From Fidelibacterota bacterium (GTDB lineage Bacteria; Fidelibacterota; UBA2242), in the NCBI GenBank assembly GCA_023229045.1, contig JALOAB010000002.1, positions 1 to 44,514 on the forward strand: 44,514 nucleotides of DNA. Direction: 5' to 3'. Under the pieces are notes generated by a model. It had not been told where the DNA came from and did not search any database. It worked only from the letters and a program-made list of their open reading frames with translations. The position numbers were made by a program, and so were the translations under genes. Shown piece by piece: positions 24,228 through 32,436 of this stretch (its first letter is position 1; every line of letters begins with the position of its first letter).

Positions 24228-26287
24228 TGGCTGACTGCACTGAATTAGCTGAAAATATCGTCCAGATAGGTATGAACCTTGCTACCAGAGAAGATATTAA
24301 AACCTTCGATGATATGGTTATGGAAATGCTGAAACTTTTCCCTGAATTGTCGAGAGAAGGTATTTCACAGGCATTCTTAGAGGTTCAAGAATCCAGAAAA
24401 AAGGTCACTGCCGACATTCAGAAGAAACTGACAGCTATTTATAACGAGCCGAAAATAGAGAAGAACACAAAAGATAAAATCAGCGAATTGAATAAGTTCT
24501 TAGAAACTGGCGAACTACCTGCCAAAAAGAGCAAAAAACCAGCCCCAATGAAAATAGAGCAGCTTCGGGCGACAAGAGATAATCTTCGTAAATGGCTGGA
24601 AACAAGTGACCCTGCTATGAAGAAAAAATTAGGTCAGGAACTAACTGAACTGGTTGGCCAGATAGAATCCGGTGAAATTCAGATGGAACATCGAGAAGGA
24701 AGGTTGCACGATGAAGTCCAGCAGATTAAAGACGAAATAGACAGCCTTAAAAAGCAAATTACTGAATCTAAATTAGAGCAGAAACTTCAGGATAAAATTG
24801 AGATTTTGCAGTCCCACTTGGAATCAGGAACGTTACCCAAGACTAAGACCAGAGATATAGCAGGTTCGGAATCAGTTCAAATGCTCAAATCAATTATTTA
24901 CGACCTTAGAAAAGAGCTTAACCGCAGTGAGCCTGCCAGAAAAAAGAGAATTGAAAAGAGTATTGCTGATTTAGAACAGAAACTTAAAACAGGCGATATT
25001 CTACCCAAACCCAAACCACCGCTGGCTGAAAGCGAAGAATTAGACAAATTGATTTACCAAAGGGATTTACTTAAAAAAGAAATTCAAGACGAGATACGAA
25101 ACCTCAAGCCCTTGACTTTGTGGGGCAAAGTAGGCGCAGGATGGGATTTAGTAAGATTGGTAATGACGACAGGTGAGTTTTCTTTCGCACTTAGGCAGGG
25201 CGGGGTTTATGCAATGACGCACCCCTTTAAGTGGTCAATAGCAATGGTAAACGCTTTTAAAAGTTTTGCTTCTGCTAAAGGTTTTTACGATGTCAATAAA
25301 GATATTTTCTCAAGAGAAAACGCCCCTAATTACAATAAGTCTGGATTAGTGCTTCTTCACGAAGGTATGTCTTTGACCCGTGCTGAAGAAGTTATTATGA
25401 ACTACTGGATAGACAAAATGCCGGTTATGCGCAATTTTAACCGAGCAGCTATCAGCTTCTTCAATACGATGCGGGCGGATATGTTTGATATGGGTTATCA
25501 GACATTAGGCCGAACCCAATCTATGACACAAGGAGAGATGGAAGTTTGGGCTAACTATATTAACGTAATGACCGGCAGGGGTAAATTAGGCATCGGTTCT
25601 ATAAGCCTTGAGCCTGCGGCGTTAGCCTTTAACAGGCTTTTCTTTTCGGCCAGATATGTCGCAAGCCGATTCCAGATGTTGACTGGACAACCATTGTGGC
25701 ATAGTGCAGGAAAAGGCTCGTTACGAGTCAGGACAATGGTAGCTAAAGAGTATATCAGGTTAGGTCTTGGCCTTGCTACTGTCTTTGGATTAGGAATGTT
25801 AGTTGGTGCTGATATTGAAGATGACCCTCGTTCAACAAACTTCGGAAAACTCAAGTTTGGGAATAGAAGGTTAGATGTAATGATGGGGCACGCCCAAGTT
25901 ATAACCCTGATGTCCAGATTATTAAGTGGAAAAACAAAGACAGGAAAAGGTGAAATTGTCGCTTTATACGGCAAAGAAAAGAAATACGGCGGTCAGGACA
26001 TAGAATCCGTTCTTGTCAAATTCCTAAGAAGCAAGTTATCCCCTCAGTTCGGCTTTATGATGAACTTGATAACAAGGGAGACTTATTTAGGCGAAGAAAT
26101 AACATTATTAAATACAACTACGCAACTTTTATACCCTATGACCTATGGCGATATTTGGGATGTTATGAAAGAAGAAGGTATGCCGACTAATGTTTCATTG
26201 TCAATTTTGACGTTATTGGGTATGGGGTTGCAAACTTATGAGCCATATGAGAAAAAATCTGAATTTGGTAAAAGAAAAAGAATTTAA
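24227..26287 (+). CDS. Large ejection protein, C-terminal part (LPD38-like)
   Basis: 686 residues. The first 290 contain three or four helical repeats, each with L-x-x-x-L-E-(T/S)-G-x-L-P-K and a D-x-L-R-K segment. Residues about 300-680 resemble the LPD38 region of phage polyvalent proteins: F-S-F-A-L-R-Q-G-G, V-M-T-G-R-G-K-L-G, then R-L-F-F-S-A-R-Y-V-A-S-R. Start 24227 (TAATG) is preferred over 24215, where the ribosome site would overlap the start. Likely part of the ejected internal core. Confidence 0.65.
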   Translation: MADCTELAENIVQIGMNLATREDIKTFDDMVMEMLKLFPELSREGISQAFLEVQESRKKVTADIQKKLTAIYNEPKIEKNTKDKISELNKFLETGELPAKKSKKPAPMKIEQLRATRDNLRKWLETSDPAMKKKLGQELTELVGQIESGEIQMEHREGRLHDEVQQIKDEIDSLKKQITESKLEQKLQDKIEILQSHLESGTLPKTKTRDIAGSESVQMLKSIIYDLRKELNRSEPARKKRIEKSIADLEQKLKTGDILPKPKPPLAESEELDKLIYQRDLLKKEIQDEIRNLKPLTLWGKVGAGWDLVRLVMTTGEFSFALRQGGVYAMTHPFKWSIAMVNAFKSFASAKGFYDVNKDIFSRENAPNYNKSGLVLLHEGMSLTRAEEVIMNYWIDKMPVMRNFNRAAISFFNTMRADMFDMGYQTLGRTQSMTQGEMEVWANYINVMTGRGKLGIGSISLEPAALAFNRLFFSARYVASRFQMLTGQPLWHSAGKGSLRVRTMVAKEYIRLGLGLATVFGLGMLVGADIEDDPRSTNFGKLKFGNRRLDVMMGHAQVITLMSRLLSGKTKTGKGEIVALYGKEKKYGGQDIESVLVKFLRSKLSPQFGFMMNLITRETYLGEEITLLNTTTQLLYPMTYGDIWDVMKEEGMPTNVSLSILTLLGMGLQTYEPYEKKSEFGKRKRI

Positions 26288-26301
26288 AAAAGGACTAACT
26301 A

Positions 26302-26343
26302 ATGGGCAACTGCCCCGAACATAACGAAAGATATACTCACTAA
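26302..26343 (+). CDS. Possible 13-codon leader peptide
   Basis: ATG with a good AAAAAGGA 7-8 bases upstream encodes MGNCPEHNERYTH and stops 17 bases before the next gene. It fills the only gap here. It may be a leader peptide, or a gene remnant whose ribosome site survived. Confidence 0.25.
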   Translation: MGNCPEHNERYTH

Positions 26344-26360
26344 GAACAAAGGAATGTTGT

Positions 26361-26636
26361 ATGACAGACAAAGAAATTGAGCAACTCGTGAAGCTAACGG
26401 CAAATGAAACGGCTGACAATGTAATTGACAAAGCCAAAAAGGAATGGGCAAAAGACATTAAGCTTCACGCCCTTGAATGTCCGGCTGGCAAGAAAATAGA
26501 TGTACTGGTCGAAGCCCACGAAGAGAAAAAAGACCACAAAAAATGGTTGGCAAGGGCTGTTATTGCACAGGGTATTCTCTTTGCTTTCTATTTAGCTAAA
26601 GATTTATGGAGATTTATATGGACTGTCGGAGAATAA
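26361..26636 (+). CDS. Small protein with one C-terminal membrane helix
   Basis: 91 residues: charged helical N terminus (T-D-K-E-I-E-Q-L-V-K-L), a Cys at about 39, a lysine-rich stretch, then A-V-I-A-Q-G-I-L-F-A-F-Y-L-A as a membrane segment near residues 67-82. AAAGGA precedes the start. It lies after the ejection genes where podoviruses often carry lysis or membrane genes. A holin-type role is possible but unproven. Confidence 0.6.
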   Translation: MTDKEIEQLVKLTANETADNVIDKAKKEWAKDIKLHALECPAGKKIDVLVEAHEEKKDHKKWLARAVIAQGILFAFYLAKDLWRFIWTVGE

Positions 26637-26815
26637 ACTGGTTTGCTTTAAGGCTTTGCGGTGTAGCAAATACCTTACAGAGCTGCGTTGACACGCTTAA
26701 AGAAACACTGAAAAGCGATAAAAGTTACTTAGTTACGGAACTGGATAGCGAAATTAGCAGGCTCGAAAACGAAGCGGAATCTATTAAAAAGGAAATTGAC
26801 GACGACAATGCTTAA
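26618..26815 (+). CDS. Small coiled-coil protein, 65 aa
   Basis: Starts inside the end of the preceding gene with GGAG 6 bases upstream. A short N-terminal part with two cysteines is followed by a coiled coil rich in Glu, Lys and Ser, ending D-D-D-N-A. No family recognised. It overlaps the following lipoprotein gene by 8 bp. Confidence 0.55.
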   Translation: MDCRRINWFALRLCGVANTLQSCVDTLKETLKSDKSYLVTELDSEISRLENEAESIKKEIDDDNA

Positions 26816-27608
26816 CAAACTTATTATGTTTCTGATTTTGGTAGTAGTTGCCTTGTCTTGTGCAAATCGAAGCCGAGAGCGATACTCTGACAGCTATCGG
26901 GACAGGTATAATCCGAGTATTGTTTCAGATGTTAACTGGTCAGACTTAGAGCCTAATTTAGTAGTTTGGTATAAGATGGACTGCAATGAGCCAAATACTA
27001 CCGTTCTTGATAGTAGTGGTAATGGTTATCACGGAACATCTATTAGGAACACAAATTTAATGTCGGTCGATGGTGAAGTCGGCGGGGCATTTCAGTTTGA
27101 TAATGACTGGTTTGATACTGTTCAATCTTTTGAGTCGGTGTTTAAAGATAGTTTTAGCATTAGCTATTGGCTTTTGGTTAATGAATCTTATGTAATTAAT
27201 GGCATTGTTTTTATTCAGGCGACGGCATTGAATCAAGTTGAATTATCAGTACATAAAATTAATGAGTATTCTTTGGTTTATGCTTATTACAAAGCTCATA
27301 CTTTTGACCCGATAGTATTAGAAACTGAGGTCAACATTCCTATTAAGTGGAATATGGTTACAATGACCGTCAGGAACATAGACGGCGTTCACGCCGTAAT
27401 GAAGGTTTATTTTAATGGTATAAAAATAGCCGAACAAACCAAAAATGTTTATATGCCCGAATTTGTGATAGTAGATAAAACTTTTAGAGTCGGAGATAGT
27501 TTGGACGGCTTTGACGGTGGTTCGACAGGAATGATGGATGAGTTTATGCTTTTTAACAAAGCACTATCTCAGACAGAAATAACCGTGTTATATGAAAAGG
27601 AATATTGA
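26808..27608 (+). CDS. LamG-domain lipoprotein
   Basis: 266 residues. The N terminus MLNKLIMFLILVVVALSC is a lipoprotein-type signal with the lipid Cys at about 18. From about residue 48 a LamG/concanavalin fold follows: L-V-V-W-Y-K-M-D-C-N-E-P-N, D-S-S-G-N-G-Y-H-G-T, W-N-M-V-T-M-T-V and a closing M-M-D-E-F-M-L-F-N-K-A-L. It could bind host or capsule glycans. Either a surface lipoprotein made during infection or a tail part processed at the membrane. Confidence 0.75.
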   Translation: MLNKLIMFLILVVVALSCANRSRERYSDSYRDRYNPSIVSDVNWSDLEPNLVVWYKMDCNEPNTTVLDSSGNGYHGTSIRNTNLMSVDGEVGGAFQFDNDWFDTVQSFESVFKDSFSISYWLLVNESYVINGIVFIQATALNQVELSVHKINEYSLVYAYYKAHTFDPIVLETEVNIPIKWNMVTMTVRNIDGVHAVMKVYFNGIKIAEQTKNVYMPEFVIVDKTFRVGDSLDGFDGGSTGMMDEFMLFNKALSQTEITVLYEKEY

Positions 27609-27609
27609 A

Positions 27610-29856
27610 ATGACCAAGAAAATGATTTTGGTTTTTGTTTTGATGCTGGCAACTGCCTCTTTCGGAGTATCTTTTACACGAAGCACAACTGCCTATCTTG
27701 GCAAAACTTTATATGATATTAATGCACCTCGAATTGAGAAGATGTACATTCCATCTGCCACAGACGGTCAATTTAGAACCAGTGAAGGCGGGGCAGGCGT
27801 AACAGTCTGGCCGCAAGGTGTATATGACGAAATAATGTATGGGGTAGGCTCAAACGGGTATTTGTATTCTTCGGAAGATGGTTATACTTGGACGGCAATC
27901 AATACCAGTCCTACAATTAACGGACTTCACGTTATGGCTAACGGCGGCCTAATTGCTGTAAAAAATTCTGCCGGTTCATCGACAAAAATTTACAAGGCTT
28001 CTGTGGCCACAGGCGAACTTGTTTTTGACGGTAATGAAATAGATTTCGGAGCAACTACAAAGGCTACTGTTCTGGACTGGTCAATTACTTCAAATGACAA
28101 TACTGTTTTGATATGCGAGTACGCCAAAGTTCCGGCTGATGTAAACGGCGGGAGATATATATTTCGTTCTGCCGATAGCGGGGCGACTTGGGACACCGTA
28201 GTCGATGCTAATGACTATGTGGCTGGCGGTGTTAATCACTGGCACGTTGTGGGTTATCATAGCGGGTCAAGCCGGTTCGTAGCGTTCTCAGGTGATGGCA
28301 ATACTAATAGACTCGCTTTGTATTCTGATGATGACGGAGTTACTTGGCAGCAGATACCAAATACAGTAACAGGAAATTTTTACGCCCAACCGGTCGCTTT
28401 ATATGATGACGGCGACCCTAACATTATGTACTTTGCAGATGACGGTTATTATACAAGCGGGTGGATTAATATAGTAACCGGCGAGTATGGCAGGCACGGC
28501 AATATCTTTTCAGATTTGTCCAGCGTTAAAACCTATGCTTGGACAATCTGCAAAGTTGACGATATATGGTATTCTGGCGGATATGATGATTCCGGTAGCA
28601 ATCGCTATCCGTGTATTAGGGTATCTCCTGACGGTGAGAATTGGACTGTCTATCACCAGTTTGCAGAAGCCGACAATACTAATGGAATGTTCCATTTCGC
28701 CGGTGTTATACCAGACTCTAACGGAAATGACAAATTACATTTTAAGGCAATGTCATCTTCGTTTCAGCATTTTGTCATTAGTCCCGCAGAAATAACAGAG
28801 GCTAATGGCATTGTAGTAATGCCAGAAACGTCTAATCTATTCTTATCCATTGCCAATTCTACTATTGATACCGGCACTTCACCATATAACTGGAGTACGG
28901 CATCGTCATTAACAGTAGCAAGAGAAACAAGTACGGCAACGGATATATACTTGGGGGCAGGGGCGTTAAAAGTTACCGGCGGTGATTCTAACCCAGCGAA
29001 CCTCGATTTCACTTCGCCTATTGTTGATGCAACTAACGGCCAGACGTTTATTGGCAGGGCAAGATTAAAAGCAAATACCCCTGTCGATGTGGATATAACA
29101 TGGGCAAGAAGGACAGGGGCTTCGACTTGGACTAAGGTATCAAGTACAACACAGACGGCAAGACTCGATAAAGAGTTCCGAAGTTTTGAGACTTTGCCGT
29201 TTACAATAAGTTCTGCTGACTGGAATGGTGTGAGGATGTATTTTACAATTAAACAAGGCAGTACCGCTGCTCAAATATTTCTTGACAATCCGATGATAGT
29301 CCTTGCTCCGCATAGGTTGTGGGTGAACAATGATGTCGCCTCGCCTGTCACAGCAGCAGCAGACAGGCTAAGTTATAGCTATAATACCCTTTCAAGTTGT
29401 AGCGACTCGTTCTACGTCAAACCGCTATCCAGCAGTGCAAACTATGCGGGCAGTGGTAATAGGTACATAAAAACTTGGTACAAAGATTCGGATAATTACA
29501 TATCGTTATACTACAGCCCTACAGACGGTAAATTCAAACTTCAGCGTACAATCGCCGGAGATATAAAAACCGCCGCTGAATCCGCTGTAGCTGTTTGGCA
29601 GCCTCAGAATATATTCAAGATTACATTTACGAGCAGTTCAGAAAGTGCTGCGGCTGAAATTGTTATAGGCGGTAAAACTTTTACTGTAACTGATTCGTCA
29701 ATTGGGGCGATAAACAATACCACGATAACGGGTATTGTTGGCGAACCATCCTATGTAAATATGTTCCCCTGTACTTATGCAGAAGGAGAATTTATTAGTC
29801 AAGGTAATGGGGAATTTCAACGCGGCAGGCGTGATGGTGCAAGGTCAAGATACTAA
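27610..29856 (+). CDS. BNR-repeat (sialidase-like propeller) fibre protein with signal peptide
   Basis: 748 residues. Start 27610 has AAGGA 9 bases upstream and opens a Sec signal, MTKKMILVFVLMLATASFG. Residues about 60-400 contain BNR/Asp-box motifs of the S-x-D-x-G-x-T-W type (S-S-E-D-G-Y-T-W, S-A-D-S-G-A-T-W, S-D-D-D-G-V-T-W, S-P-D-G-E-N-W), indicating a beta-propeller of the sialidase type. The C-terminal half is beta-rich, like carbohydrate-binding modules. A glycan-binding or glycan-cleaving fibre is likely. Last gene of the late arm. Confidence 0.75.
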   Translation: MTKKMILVFVLMLATASFGVSFTRSTTAYLGKTLYDINAPRIEKMYIPSATDGQFRTSEGGAGVTVWPQGVYDEIMYGVGSNGYLYSSEDGYTWTAINTSPTINGLHVMANGGLIAVKNSAGSSTKIYKASVATGELVFDGNEIDFGATTKATVLDWSITSNDNTVLICEYAKVPADVNGGRYIFRSADSGATWDTVVDANDYVAGGVNHWHVVGYHSGSSRFVAFSGDGNTNRLALYSDDDGVTWQQIPNTVTGNFYAQPVALYDDGDPNIMYFADDGYYTSGWINIVTGEYGRHGNIFSDLSSVKTYAWTICKVDDIWYSGGYDDSGSNRYPCIRVSPDGENWTVYHQFAEADNTNGMFHFAGVIPDSNGNDKLHFKAMSSSFQHFVISPAEITEANGIVVMPETSNLFLSIANSTIDTGTSPYNWSTASSLTVARETSTATDIYLGAGALKVTGGDSNPANLDFTSPIVDATNGQTFIGRARLKANTPVDVDITWARRTGASTWTKVSSTTQTARLDKEFRSFETLPFTISSADWNGVRMYFTIKQGSTAAQIFLDNPMIVLAPHRLWVNNDVASPVTAAADRLSYSYNTLSSCSDSFYVKPLSSSANYAGSGNRYIKTWYKDSDNYISLYYSPTDGKFKLQRTIAGDIKTAAESAVAVWQPQNIFKITFTSSSESAAAEIVIGGKTFTVTDSSIGAINNTTITGIVGEPSYVNMFPCTYAEGEFISQGNGEFQRGRRDGARSRY

Positions 29857-29884
29857 GTCATTTTCTTTTCTCTTCTTCCCTCCG

Positions 29885-29912
29885 AAGCCACTCTCAATGG
29901 GTGGCTTTTTTT
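29885..29912 (+). terminator. Strong intrinsic terminator of the late arm
   Basis: A 9-bp stem (29885-29893 with 29899-29907) closes a TCAAT loop and leads into seven T residues. It lies 28 bases after the last late gene and separates the two converging arms. The minus-strand gene at 29894..30076 ends inside its loop. Confidence 0.9.
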
Positions 29913-30076
29913 AATAGTCTATTTGCCCGCCCGATAAGCTCATCTGCCAGTCTTGATGTTGGCGTACTAACTTCTCTGGGAAGCGTGCAGTCGTTATCGG
30001 GGTTAGTACCTTTGCCCTTATCTGAACTGCGTTCTCTGTTGAGGATATTTCTTACCGGATAGTGTTCGTCAGTCAT
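29894..30076 (-). CDS. Small hypothetical protein, last gene of the leftward arm
   Basis: 60 residues, polar and basic, with R-N-I-L-N-R-E-R-S-S-D-K-G-K-G in the middle and a helix ending R-L-L-K-K-A. No family. Its ATG overlaps, as ATGA, the TGA that ends the reading frame continuing past the amber codon of the upstream coiled-coil gene. That is a sign that the frame is normally translated to that point. Confidence 0.5.
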   Translation of the reverse strand: MTDEHYPVRNILNRERSSDKGKGTNPDNDCTLPREVSTPTSRLADELIGRANRLLKKATH

Positions 30077-30210
30077 TTGGGGGCTTTCTTTGCTTGCTCA
30101 AGCTCGTCTTTAAGTTGTTCAATCTGTAAGGCCATTGCTTCGTTATCCGCTATAATCTGCGTTACAGGTACGTTGCCAGCCTTATAGGTAGCAAGCTCTT
30201 TTTCAAGCTA
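30073..30210 (-). other. In-frame continuation of the coiled-coil gene past an amber codon
   Basis: After TAG at 30208-30210 the same frame stays open for 44 more codons, to TGA at 30073-30075. The encoded stretch (L-E-K-E-L-A-T-Y-K-A-G, later Q-L-K-D-E-L-E-Q-A-K) continues the coiled-coil heptads and has no good start of its own. Either the amber is read through, or it is a recent nonsense mutation (CAG to TAG would restore E-Q-L-E-K-E). Confidence 0.6.
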
Positions 30211-30849
30211 CTCGATAACTACAATAGCATTGTCGCCCTCATTGTAGGCTCGAAATTCGGCAAGCTCGGCCTGTAACTTCTTGTTTTCTTCCTGCAATCT
30301 TCCAGTTATATCCCCCGCTTGAAAACAGCTTTTTCTTAAACCCTCGTTCTCAGCCTCAAGCTGCTGAATACGCTGCTGTTGGCATTGTATTTTGCACACT
30401 ATCTCTTCTTTTGCTTTATCAAGTACGCAGTTTGAGCCGCTGCATAAAAATATATCATTAACGCCTAACAAGGAGCAAAGAGGTTTTAAAATATCTTGGT
30501 ATTTTCCAACCAAATGTTTAGCTCCTTTATAATGAGACTCAAGATGCTTGATATATAAATCATCTTTCCGTTTTGTTTCTGTAATCTCTTCGGTCAGGTG
30601 GTCGATGATGTCGCAGGCTTGTATTAAATCTTTGTTGAAGGGAGACACAAAACCTTCTAACTCTCTTTTGTAAAACAGCTCGGCTCTGACCCTTTTCGTA
30701 AACTCTCCCTGCTCTGAATCCGAAGGGGGTTGTTCTTGCTTGAGAAGGGCAAGGGCTTCTGACAGTCTTTTTTGGTCAGCCATATAAAGTCGTTCGTTAC
30801 TACTAATTTGCTCAAGTTTTTCTATCGCCTGCTTTACGCTATCGTTCAT
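30208..30849 (-). CDS. Coiled-coil protein interrupted by an amber codon
   Basis: 213 residues up to the TAG. Long heptad stretches occur at about residues 1-40 and 145-200 (Q-Q-R-I-Q-Q-L-E-A-E-N-E-G-L), with Cys residues in the middle. No family recognised. The start overlaps the end of the upstream 54-codon gene. With the continuation to 30073 the full product would be about 258 residues. May bridge or multimerise; function unknown. Confidence 0.65.
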   Translation of the reverse strand: MNDSVKQAIEKLEQISSNERLYMADQKRLSEALALLKQEQPPSDSEQGEFTKRVRAELFYKRELEGFVSPFNKDLIQACDIIDHLTEEITETKRKDDLYIKHLESHYKGAKHLVGKYQDILKPLCSLLGVNDIFLCSGSNCVLDKAKEEIVCKIQCQQQRIQQLEAENEGLRKSCFQAGDITGRLQEENKKLQAELAEFRAYNEGDNAIVVIE

Positions 30850-31003
30850 TTTCCTGTTCCTTAAAAACTGTTGAATTACTTAAATAAAACTTCTTATTAC
30901 AAGCCTCGTCCTCGTCAGTTCTCGGCTGATTAAAATACGGGCTTAATTCGTTCCGGCATACGCCGTCTAATCGGCAGATACAGTCTTGGCATTTGGGGGT
31001 CAT
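30839..31003 (-). CDS. Small Cys-rich protein, 54 aa
   Basis: Begins M-T-P-K-C-Q-D-C-I-C-R-L-D-G-V-C, and has another Cys followed by N-K-K-F-Y. Four or five cysteines suggest a zinc or Fe-S site, and small phage proteins with C-x-x-C and C-x-x-F-Y are common though unassigned. Start fixed by an ATGA overlap with the upstream gene; the end overlaps the coiled-coil gene by 11 bp. Confidence 0.6.
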   Translation of the reverse strand: MTPKCQDCICRLDGVCRNELSPYFNQPRTDEDEACNKKFYLSNSTVFKEQENER

Positions 31004-31254
31004 CTGATTTGACTCCAATCTTTTAACATTCTAATCAGCTTTTCAGCACAGCCATAACATATTCTTTTGTCCTTGAAAATATTCCCGCGAAAATTACAGA
31101 TAACGATTGCTTTTTCCCCACATTCATCACAAACATCACAGGCATCAAATTTGCCTTTAGGTTTAGATATTTTTCTATGGCCTTTTCTGTGTCGAGTCTT
31201 GCAGGTATATCCCTCGTGAAGCTTACCACATTTTTCACACAGCACGGTTCTCAT
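31000..31254 (-). CDS. Zinc-ribbon protein, 84 aa
   Basis: Four CxxC-type pairs can be seen: C-E-K-C-G at the start, C-D-V-C-D-E-C-G in the middle and C-Y-G-C near the C terminus, with a basic Lys/Arg/His stretch between. Likely binds two zinc ions and possibly nucleic acid. ATGA-type overlaps with both neighbours place it in a coupled operon. Confidence 0.65.
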   Translation of the reverse strand: MRTVLCEKCGKLHEGYTCKTRHRKGHRKISKPKGKFDACDVCDECGEKAIVICNFRGNIFKDKRICYGCAEKLIRMLKDWSQIR

Positions 31255-31808
31255 TTGAAACTCACTAACGGTTTTATTATATAACGGTTTCTTAATAGTT
31301 TACTTAACCTTCTCGGCGATATTCTTACTTCGCGCTTAAGTAATTTTTTGACAAGGAACAGGAAGAAAGCGACTATTTCTGAGCAGTACCATTTATTCTT
31401 ATCCTGAACCGGCCAAGGCCAGAAGAAACCGAATATGCCTTTATGGTCGTAGGGTTTGCCGATTTCCGACCAAATCGTATCTTTGGCCTTATAGAACAAA
31501 TCATCTTCTACTTCCATTTCCAGACAGTCCCATCGGTCAGGGTGCTTTAGGACTTCATCGGTAGGGGCTACCCTAACGCCCTTCCATTGCCCTCTTGTCG
31601 TAGATGAGAAACATTCGCCGACATAGTACGCATTACCTGAATCGCTCACAATTTCAAAACTACCGTAGTCGTCCGGCCACCATACTTCAACGTGGCTGTA
31701 ACCTTCTGTGCCCCAATTACAGGGCAATACCCCTGTATAGATACTTATGGCATCATCGAGTAGTTTGCCGTCAACTTTGGCTTTATAGAATAATACCCTT
31801 ATTTTCAT
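31251..31808 (-). CDS. NlpC/P60-like (permuted, YiiX-type) papain-fold protein
   Basis: 185 residues. The His-before-Cys order of permuted NlpC/P60 proteins is visible: Y-S-H-V-E-V-W-W (His39) and K-W-Y-C-S-E-I-V-A-F-F (Cys142), with G-K-P-Y-D between. Family members are amidases, peptidases or acyl-transfer enzymes acting on peptidoglycan or lipids. The C terminus is basic and hydrophobic. No signal peptide. It overlaps the upstream small membrane protein by ATGA, so both may act at the envelope. Confidence 0.65.
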   Translation of the reverse strand: MKIRVLFYKAKVDGKLLDDAISIYTGVLPCNWGTEGYSHVEVWWPDDYGSFEIVSDSGNAYYVGECFSSTTRGQWKGVRVAPTDEVLKHPDRWDCLEMEVEDDLFYKAKDTIWSEIGKPYDHKGIFGFFWPWPVQDKNKWYCSEIVAFFLFLVKKLLKREVRISPRRLSKLLRNRYIIKPLVSFK

Positions 31809-31960
31809 TTGTCAGTCTCCTTATTAAGCCACTGCCGTCCTATTACATCAACCTCAACAGAGTGCTTTACGTTGACACTCTGGAATTTGAATAAAGCTGT
31901 TATGGCTATTATGGTTATCGCAGCGGCTATTACTATTGTGATTGTTACAGAGGGCTTCAT
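31805..31960 (-). CDS. Small membrane-anchored protein, 51 aa
   Basis: One N-terminal membrane helix (V-T-I-T-I-V-I-A-A-A-I-T-I-I-A-I) and a short polar C-terminal part with V-N-V-K-H-S-V-E-V-D-V. AAAGGT lies 7 bases before the ATG, and its TGA overlaps the start of the NlpC/P60-like gene. The coupling suggests a membrane partner for that protein. Confidence 0.6.
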   Translation of the reverse strand: MKPSVTITIVIAAAITIIAITALFKFQSVNVKHSVEVDVIGRQWLNKETDK

Positions 31961-31991
31961 TGGTTTACCTTTAATCGCTGATTACGCTGAT

Positions 31992-32432
31992 TCAAAATTC
32001 GATATAACCTTTTTCTAATAACTCTTTCAAGGTTTCAAAATCTGACCATCTGATTAAAGCGTCTGAAAATCCATACATAACATCAAAATCACCTTTGGGA
32101 AAATCGCCGATGATATATAATTTTTTGCCCTTACCTACTGCATATCCGCCCTCTAAATGTGATGATTTACTGCAAGGCAAAACCATTACGACAACATCAG
32201 CCCAATCAATCCATTTTTTATCTTCGGCAAAAGCCTTCTTGCCTTGCTCGCTGTTTACCATTTTGATAGCGTCTATATTTTCAGGGCTATCGAGTTCTGA
32301 CCAGTGAAACACAAACCGACCAGTACTATCATCACAAAACAAATCAACTTCGTGTCCCCACTGGCGAATTGTCTTTGCTATATCCATACAAATATCACAG
32401 TTTTTCCAAGATGAAGCTATATATACTTTCAT
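31992..32432 (-). CDS. Nucleoside 2-deoxyribosyltransferase-like protein
   Basis: 146 residues. M-K-V-Y-I-A-S-S-W opens a Rossmann-like fold. I-D-W-A-D-V-V-V-M-V-L-P-C is followed by H-L-E-G-G-Y-A-V-G-K-G-K, the active-site region (Glu94) of the nucleoside deoxyribosyltransferase / deoxynucleotide N-hydrolase superfamily. Substrates are deoxynucleosides or their monophosphates. Start 32432 is set by AGGTGA just upstream; a longer frame would overlap the previous gene. It follows a nuclease and a DNA methyltransferase, so nucleotide or DNA modification is a plausible setting. Confidence 0.7.
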   Translation of the reverse strand: MKVYIASSWKNCDICMDIAKTIRQWGHEVDLFCDDSTGRFVFHWSELDSPENIDAIKMVNSEQGKKAFAEDKKWIDWADVVVMVLPCSKSSHLEGGYAVGKGKKLYIIGDFPKGDFDVMYGFSDALIRWSDFETLKELLEKGYIEF

Positions 32433-32436
32433 TCTT

